A stretch of 64,000 bases of DNA. Origin: Paraburkholderia domus. Its GTDB lineage: Bacteria > Pseudomonadota > Gammaproteobacteria > Burkholderiales > Burkholderiaceae. Numbering within the stretch: the first letter of the stretch is position 1; the number at the start of each line of letters is the position of its first letter. Where the stretch lies: positions 1,092,681 to 1,156,680 of the forward strand of contig NZ_CAJNAT010000001.1 in NCBI RefSeq assembly GCF_905220705.1, written 5' to 3'. Positions 58,857-64,000 of the stretch are shown here, in pieces. The translations under genes and the position numbers were made by a program. The notes under the pieces were generated by a model, which did no database searches, was not told where the DNA came from, and saw only the letters and a list, made by a program, of their open reading frames with translations.

Positions 58857-58885
58857 GCACGGCGCTTCTTCGGCAGGAGATCACG

Positions 58886-59896
58886 ATGTCGACCACGGTG
58901 ACCCCTTCCGCGTCACCCGTTTCGAGCGGCAACGCTGGCCGCGTCGTGCGATTTCTGGCGACGCGGGTCGGCCTGTCGTTGATCACGCTGTGGCTGCTGT
59001 CGGTGATCGTGTTCGCGGGCGGCCAGTTACTGCCGGGCGATATCGGCCGCGCGGTGCTCGGACCGCTCGCCGATGCGCGCGCGGTCGCGGCGCTCAATCA
59101 CCAGCTCGGCGCGGACCGTCCGCTCATGACGCAGTACGTCGAGTGGATCGCGCATTTCGTGCGCGGCGATATGGGGCTCTCCTATGCGTACCGTGAACCG
59201 GTCGGTCCGTTTATCGCCGACGCCCTGGCGCATTCGGCCAAACTCGGCGTGCTCGCGTTTATCGTCGTCGTGCCGCTCGGCATTGCGGGCGGGGTGTGGT
59301 CGGCCATGCACGCCGGACGCTGGCTCGATCGCACCATCAGCATCGCCGGTTTGTCGGCGACCGTGGTGCCGGAGTTCGTCTCGTCGATCGTACTGATTCT
59401 CGTGTTCGGCGTGTGGCTGCGTTGGCTGCCCATCGAAGCGTCGTCTCCGCCCGAAGCAAGCGCGCTCGAACAATTGCGGCATCTGATTCTGCCGGTGCTG
59501 CCGCTGGTGCTGGTGTTTTTCGGCTATATCGCGCGGATGGCGCGCGCGGGCACCGTCGAAGCGCTCGATGCGGACTACACCCGCACCGCGATCCTCAAAG
59601 GCTTGCCGCGGCGTACCGTGATCTGGCGGCACGTATTGCGCAATGCGTTGCTGCCCACCATCACCGTCGCCGCGACGCAGTTGGGCTACATGATCGGCGG
59701 TCTCGTGGTGGTCGAGACGCTGTTCCACTATCAGGGCATCGGTTCGTTGATTTACAACGCCGCCAAGGCGAAGGACTTTCCGATGCTCGAAGCAGGCGTG
59801 CTGACGATCGGCGTGGTCTACACCGTCGCCAATCTCGTCGCCGATGCGCTGCATGTCCTGCTCAATCCGCGACTGCGAGTGAGGAGCGCCGAATGA
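58886..59896 (+). CDS. ABC permease of the DppB type
   Basis: 336 residues with six helices. The first is preceded by a Ser/Thr/Pro-rich cytoplasmic tail. Family marks: QLLPGDIGRAVLGPLAD after helix 1, GDMGLSYAYREPVGPFI, and the EAA loop TVEALDADYTRTAILKGLPRRTVIWRHVLRNALLP. It lies after the tandem repeats and is coupled to the next permease (ATGA). Confidence 0.9.
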   Translation: MSTTVTPSASPVSSGNAGRVVRFLATRVGLSLITLWLLSVIVFAGGQLLPGDIGRAVLGPLADARAVAALNHQLGADRPLMTQYVEWIAHFVRGDMGLSYAYREPVGPFIADALAHSAKLGVLAFIVVVPLGIAGGVWSAMHAGRWLDRTISIAGLSATVVPEFVSSIVLILVFGVWLRWLPIEASSPPEASALEQLRHLILPVLPLVLVFFGYIARMARAGTVEALDADYTRTAILKGLPRRTVIWRHVLRNALLPTITVAATQLGYMIGGLVVVETLFHYQGIGSLIYNAAKAKDFPMLEAGVLTIGVVYTVANLVADALHVLLNPRLRVRSAE

Positions 59897-60768
59897 GCAC
59901 CATCGTTCCGCCGGCCGCACCGCCTGCCCCACGCCCGGCTGCTGAACCGCGTTTCGACCGGCTGCGCGTGCTGCTGCGCTCACCCACGTTTGTGGTCGGC
60001 GTGTTGATCGTTGGATGGTGGATCGTCTGTGCGATCGCCGGGCAATGGATCGTGCGGATCGACCCGTACGCATCCGATCCGCTCAACTCGCTCATGCCGC
60101 CCGATAGCACGCATTGGTTCGGCACCGATCAACTCGGCCGTGACGTGTTCTCGCGGGTCATCGTCGGCGCGCGCGATATTCTGACCATCGCGCCTTTGGC
60201 GACCCTGCTCGGCACAGTGGCGGGCACGGCCCTCGGGTTGATCGTCGGCTACTTCGAGGGCTGGGTCGACAACGTCGTGGGCCGTGCGATCGACGCCGTG
60301 CTCGCGCTGCCGCTCGTGATCGTCGCGTTGCTTGCGCTGGCCGCGGTCGGCGCCTCGAACTTCACCGTGATCCTCGTGATCGGCATCACCTTCACGCCGA
60401 TCACCGCGCGCACGGTACGCGCAGCCGTGTTCGCTGAGCGCCATCTGGACTACGTCGCCGCAGCGCAACTGCGCGGCGAACGCGCCCCGTACATCATGTT
60501 CGCGGAGATTCTGCCGAACGTGCTGCCGCCGATCATCGTCGAGGCGACTGTGCGGCTCGGGTACGCCATTTTCGCGGTCGCGACACTGTCGTTTCTCGGC
60601 TTCGGCATTCAACCACCTTCCGCCGACTGGGGGCTCGCATTGTCGGAGTCGTACACGCTGATGGCGGGCGGTGCGTGGTGGACGGTCGTGTTCGCGGCCG
60701 GCTCCATCGCCTCGCTGGTGGTCGGCGTGAATCTGATCGCCGATAGCGTGCAAGGAGTGCTCGACTGA
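59893..60768 (+). CDS. ABC permease of the DppC type
   Basis: 291 residues from ATG 59893, which overlaps the upstream stop. It has a Pro-rich N-terminal tail, then helix 1, DPLNSLMPPDSTHWFGTDQLGRDVFSRVI, and the EAA loop VAAAQLRGERAPYIMFAEILPNVLPP, with five further helices. The long frame upstream of 59893 is a shadow of the first permease. Confidence 0.9.
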   Translation: MSTIVPPAAPPAPRPAAEPRFDRLRVLLRSPTFVVGVLIVGWWIVCAIAGQWIVRIDPYASDPLNSLMPPDSTHWFGTDQLGRDVFSRVIVGARDILTIAPLATLLGTVAGTALGLIVGYFEGWVDNVVGRAIDAVLALPLVIVALLALAAVGASNFTVILVIGITFTPITARTVRAAVFAERHLDYVAAAQLRGERAPYIMFAEILPNVLPPIIVEATVRLGYAIFAVATLSFLGFGIQPPSADWGLALSESYTLMAGGAWWTVVFAAGSIASLVVGVNLIADSVQGVLD

Positions 60769-62927
60769 TGAACGGCCCGCCGCCCGCCTCGTTCCCCGCC
60801 TTCGACGTGTCGAAAAGCGATCGCACGGATGCGCTCACCGTCGTCGGCCTGACGGTCACGTACCGCATCCGCGGACGCGATCGTGAAGTGCTGCAGGACG
60901 TATCGTTTCGTGTGCGGCGCGGCGAAGCGTATGGCCTCGTCGGGGAATCGGGCTGCGGTAAGTCGACGGTCGCGATGGCGGCGCTGCGTTATCTGCCGCG
61001 CAACGGCAAAGTGAAGGCGGGCAAGATCATCATCGCCGGCCAGGACGTGCAGAAGCTCGACGCCGACGCTTTACGCACGATGCGCGCGAACGCGATTTCA
61101 ATGGTCTATCAGGATCCCGGGCGCGCATTGAATCCGTCACTGACGATCGCGCGGCAAGTCACGGAGGCATTCGAAGCGGCCGGCGTCTCACGCGACGAAG
61201 CGGTGCAGCGCACGGTCGAGATACTGCAGCGCGTGCGCATCGCTTCACCCGAGCGCGTGATGGACAGCTATCCGCATCAGTTGTCGGGCGGCATGCAGCA
61301 GCGCGTGGTAATCGCCATGGCGCTCGCCTCGAACCCGGCCTTGCTGATCCTCGACGAACCGACCACCGGGCTCGACGCCACCGTCGAAGCCGAAGTGCTC
61401 GACCTCGTGGCGCAACTGCGCGAAGAACTCGGCACGGCCGTGCTGTTCATCAGCCACAACCTCGCGGTGATCGGGCGGATGTGCGAGCGTGTCGGCGTGC
61501 TGTATGCAGGCAAGCTGGTCGAGGAAGGCGCAACCCAGGACGTGTTCGCGCGACCGCGTCATCCCTATACGGTTGGACTGCTGCGTTGCTTGCCGACCGC
61601 GGGGCGCAGCAAGGACACCGAGCGGCTCGATACCATCGCGGGTAATCTGCCCTCGCCAGGCTCAGTCACGCAAGGCTGCATTTACGCGGACCGCTGCCGC
61701 CTCGCCGACGACCGCTGCCGCCATGAAGCACCGCCGCCGCATCGGGTCAGCGCCGCGCACGGCGATCAGATGTCGCGTTGCCATTACCACGAACGCGCAA
61801 TCGAACTGCCGCGTGCGTCCGCGGACGCATTGCCTCAGCATCTCGGTGCATCGCGTGAAGGCGAGCGCCCTGCTCTCGTGTTGCGCGCGGAAAAACTCTC
61901 GAAGACATTCCACGTATCCGGGGCCCCGCTGCGCGCAGTCGACGAGGTTTCGATCGATCTCGCCAGTGGCGAAACGCTCGGCCTCGTCGGCGAATCCGGC
62001 AGCGGCAAGACGACGCTCGCGAAACTGATGCTCGGCCTGCTCACACCGGATGCGGGCAGCGTGCTCGAACTCGACGGTACGCCACTCGCCGCGCGCGTTA
62101 CGCGACGCAACGACGAGCAGGTCAAGTCGCTGCAGATCGTGTTCCAGAATCCGGACTCGGCGCTCAATCGTGCTCACTCGGTGAAGCGGCTGATCGGCCG
62201 TGCGTTGTCGCGCCTCACCGCCTTGCGTGGCGCCGCGATCGACGAACGGCTCGCTACGTTGACAGCGGCCGTGCGTTTGCCCGAGCGCTATCTCGGCTCG
62301 CGCACGCGCCAGTTGTCCGGCGGGCTCAAACAGCGCGTGGCGATCGCACGCGCGTTTGCCGGCGAGCCGCGCGTGGTGGTTTGCGATGAACCCACTTCCG
62401 CGCTCGACGTTTCCGTCCAGGCCGCGATCCTCAACCTGCTCGCCGATCTGCAACGCGAGCGTGGCGTGAGCTACGTGTTTATCTCGCATGATCTGCACGT
62501 GGTGCGCTATCTGTCCGATCGCATCGCGGTGCTGTACCTCGGCCGGCTGCTGGAGATCGGACCGGCCGCGGCGGTCTTCGGCGGACCGCACCATCCCTAT
62601 ACCGAAGCGCTTCTGTCTTCAGCGCCGACGCTCAACGCTCACGACAGCAAAGCCCGCATCCGCCTGTCCGGCGATCTGCCGAGCGCGGCATCGCTGCCGT
62701 CAGGTTGCGTGTTCCATACGCGCTGCCCGCGCAAACTCGGGGCGATCTGCGAGCAGCAAGACCCACCCTTCATCGAAGCCGGCAGCGCCGATGCTGCCCA
62801 GCCGTCCGCGCACCGCATCCGCTGCCATATCCCCGCCGACGAACTGCGCGTGCTGCAGGCCGTCTCACGCGACAGCGCCGGCAACGGCTCGGAAAACGCC
62901 GCCGAAAACGCCGCGCGCAACGAATAA
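60768..62927 (+). CDS. Fused dual ABC ATPase of the peptide/nickel class
   Basis: 719 residues with two ATPase domains. Domain 1: Walker [36 protein letters not shown] and the oligopeptide-ABC Cys-rich tail GCIYADRCRLADDRCRHEAPP. Domain 2: GESGSGKTTLAKL, LSGGLKQRVAIARAF, VVVCDEPTSALD and the tail GCVFHTRCPRKLGAICEQQDPP. In relatives such Cys-rich tails can carry a 4Fe-4S cluster. It ends with an Asn/Ala/Glu-rich tail (GNGSENAAENAARNE). It overlaps the upstream gene by one base. Confidence 0.92.
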   Translation: MNGPPPASFPAFDVSKSDRTDALTVVGLTVTYRIRGRDREVLQDVSFRVRRGEAYGLVGESGCGKSTVAMAALRYLPRNGKVKAGKIIIAGQDVQKLDADALRTMRANAISMVYQDPGRALNPSLTIARQVTEAFEAAGVSRDEAVQRTVEILQRVRIASPERVMDSYPHQLSGGMQQRVVIAMALASNPALLILDEPTTGLDATVEAEVLDLVAQLREELGTAVLFISHNLAVIGRMCERVGVLYAGKLVEEGATQDVFARPRHPYTVGLLRCLPTAGRSKDTERLDTIAGNLPSPGSVTQGCIYADRCRLADDRCRHEAPPPHRVSAAHGDQMSRCHYHERAIELPRASADALPQHLGASREGERPALVLRAEKLSKTFHVSGAPLRAVDEVSIDLASGETLGLVGESGSGKTTLAKLMLGLLTPDAGSVLELDGTPLAARVTRRNDEQVKSLQIVFQNPDSALNRAHSVKRLIGRALSRLTALRGAAIDERLATLTAAVRLPERYLGSRTRQLSGGLKQRVAIARAFAGEPRVVVCDEPTSALDVSVQAAILNLLADLQRERGVSYVFISHDLHVVRYLSDRIAVLYLGRLLEIGPAAAVFGGPHHPYTEALLSSAPTLNAHDSKARIRLSGDLPSAASLPSGCVFHTRCPRKLGAICEQQDPPFIEAGSADAAQPSAHRIRCHIPADELRVLQAVSRDSAGNGSENAAENAARNE

Positions 62928-63361
62928 CGCGCAATAACGCGGCTTTCCGGCCGCGCGTTTCAACACAGAAACGTTTTCGTGCGTTTTTTCCTCGCGGGCA
63001 TCGCACTCCCCTATTCGATGCCTGTCGCCGCAAGGCTTTGCGGGCAATGGCATGGATATCGCTAAGTACCGTTCAGACATTCGAAGCCAAACAGATCGGA
63101 ACAGAATCGGGAGCGCCGCTTGTACGGATCGCCGTAGCAAGAAGCGATACGTGACGAAGCGCGCCCGGATGGTATCTGCTGAAGCGCACGGTAGCGCTCA
63201 TCGGCGCACCGGCGAGGGAGCCGGGAAGACAGTGCTTGAGTTGCATCCGCAATACAGACTCGGGGGGGCGACGAGGCTCGCGTTCAGATAGGCCCGCCGC
63301 CGGCGAATCAGCATGAGGGATGGCGGCAGCGAGGTGTCGACGTCCCCTCGGGAGAGATGTC
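62928..63361. other. Intergenic region before the Gly/Ser-repeat protein
   Basis: About 430 bp. A weak GC hairpin CGCGGC / GCCGCG (62938-62955) follows the ABC operon. The rest has no recognisable riboswitch or promoter, and the open frames on both strands are short and patternless. A GGGAGAG ribosome site ends the region. Confidence 0.5.
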
Positions 63362-64000
63362 ATGAAAACCAGAAAATTCAATCAGTACTACTTCAGGGTT
63401 ATACGGAGTACGGCAATCGCAGCAGGCGTGGTTTTGCTTGTAACCCAGGTCGCGTATTCCGCGTCGACCGATGCGATTCCCAAATGGATCTTTCATGCCG
63501 ATGCAGCATTGCCAGCGAGCGACGCGCACAGCGCGACGCAACTCGCGCAGGAGGACAGTTCGGCGGTAGGCGCAACGGCCACCGGCACCGCACCCGACGA
63601 ACCGACCGCTGCTGACGATGCGGCCGTGGTGTTCAGCCCGCGCGATTGCGTAAGCACCGCTGTCGGAGGGTGCGTGCGGCATGCCGGCGGCAACGGTGCA
63701 GCGAGCGCGGGTAACAGTGGCGCGGGTGCGAGCGGCAATGGTTCCGGCGGCGTGGCGAGCTCGGGCGGCGGCGGCGGCGGCGGCGGTAAGGGTAATGGCG
63801 GTGGTAGCGGTGGCGGAAGCAGTGGCGGTGGCAGCAGTGGCGGTGGCAGCAGTGGCAGTGGCGGTGGCAGCAGCGGCGGTGGCAGCAGCGGCGGTGGCAG
63901 CAGTGGAAGCAGCGGCGGTGGCAGCAGTGGCGGTGGCAGCAGTGGAAGCAGCGGCGGTGGCAGCAGTGGCGGTGGCAGCAGTGGAAGCAGCGGCGGTGGC
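63362..64000 (+). CDS. Exported Gly/Ser-repeat protein, 3' end cut by the window edge
   Basis: Read directly from the DNA: ATG 63362, preceded by GGGAGAG, stays open to the window end (213 codons). The start MKTRKFNQYYFRVIR is followed by a hydrophobic stretch STAIAAGVVLLVTQVAYS, a signal peptide or anchor. Then come ~95 residues of Ala/Asp/Thr-rich sequence with two cysteines (PRDCVSTAVGGCVRHAG). After that the protein is almost only Gly and Ser: eight consecutive Gly, a GKGN spacer, then GGGSSGGGSS units. It is probably a surface or envelope protein with a flexible low-complexity stalk. What follows the repeat is outside the window. Confidence 0.75.
   Translation, partial: MKTRKFNQYYFRVIRSTAIAAGVVLLVTQVAYSASTDAIPKWIFHADAALPASDAHSATQLAQEDSSAVGATATGTAPDEPTAADDAAVVFSPRDCVSTAVGGCVRHAGGNGAASAGNSGAGASGNGSGGVASSGGGGGGGGKGNGGGSGGGSSGGGSSGGGSSGSGGGSSGGGSSGGGSSGSSGGGSSGGGSSGSSGGGSSGGGSSGSSGGG
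63901..64000 (+). repeat. 39-bp perfect tandem repeat within the Gly/Ser protein gene
   Basis: Units 63901-63939 and 63940-63978 are identical, and the next 22 bases begin a third unit. Each encodes 13 residues (SSGSSGGGSSGGG). Shorter 15-bp GGC GGT GGC AGC AGT/C units precede from about 63825. Unit length is a multiple of three, so copy-number change keeps the frame. Confidence 0.9.

Noticed and set aside
63052..63381. Short frames on both strands between the ABC operon and the Gly/Ser protein
   Set aside because: Arg-rich, patternless and mutually overlapping; no ribosome sites.
63825..64000. Tandem repeats considered as a CRISPR array
   Set aside because: Units are contiguous, without unique spacers, and translate in frame as Gly/Ser repeats.

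Overview
The window is a GC-rich chromosomal segment of a betaproteobacterium, almost certainly Paraburkholderia or a close Burkholderia relative. The support is gene content and order: ribF-ileS-lspA-coaBC-LLM oxidoreductase-dut, clpS-clpA, rpmB-rpmG beside radC, nadB facing nadA-nadC, a second stand-alone EF-G, and protein sequences typical of that group. Most of it is core chromosome. No transposase, integrase, prophage, CRISPR array, tRNA or rRNA gene was seen.

Layout. 1-4.5 kb: the end of an AraC regulator, a 74-residue protein behind a very strong palindrome, an AroP-type aromatic amino acid permease and a secreted alpha/beta hydrolase. 3.7-13.2 kb (minus strand): a tight operon of a MurR/RpiR regulator, an isoaspartyl peptidase, a GsiA-B-C-D-type peptide/glutathione importer, a P1 (DmpA-like) aminopeptidase and an M55 D-aminopeptidase (DppA). 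Together these can import peptides and open bonds that ordinary peptidases do not (isoaspartyl, beta, D). 13.4-18.1 kb: an MFS exporter, an RsuA-type pseudouridine synthase, a small membrane protein, an SDR protein and a 2Fe-2S/FAD reductase.

18.1-20.3 kb: argD and a GNAT acetyltransferase. Upstream of argD is an apparently leaderless 16-codon ORF with four consecutive Arg codons, a following segment able to form an antiterminator, and a perfect terminator. This reads as an arginine-responsive transcription attenuator and is the most interesting item in the window. 20.3-25.4 kb: branched-chain amino acid importer livK, terminator, livHMGF.

25.9-33 kb: ispH-fkpB, radC, rpmB-rpmG, then NAD synthesis (nadB converging on nadA-nadC). 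33-38 kb: a TTG-initiated fatty acid desaturase with an operator-like palindrome, an MscS channel, rsmB and purN. 38-45.4 kb: ribF-ileS-lspA-coaBC-LLM-dut. 45.5-51.3 kb: clpS-clpA, a cold-shock gene with a long leader, icd, and an RluE-type pseudouridine synthase. 51.8-56.8 kb: an Ala/Lys/His-rich exported protein, a DUF192 protein, fusA, and a cupin plus NiCoT nickel/cobalt permease pair. 57.1-62.9 kb: a second peptide/nickel-type ABC importer with a Tat-type binding protein. The window ends inside an exported Gly/Ser-repeat protein encoded by perfect 39-bp tandem repeats.

Rho-independent terminators are well conserved here, several of them shared between convergent genes. Within operons, start/stop overlaps of the ATGA or TAATG type are frequent, which indicates translational coupling.
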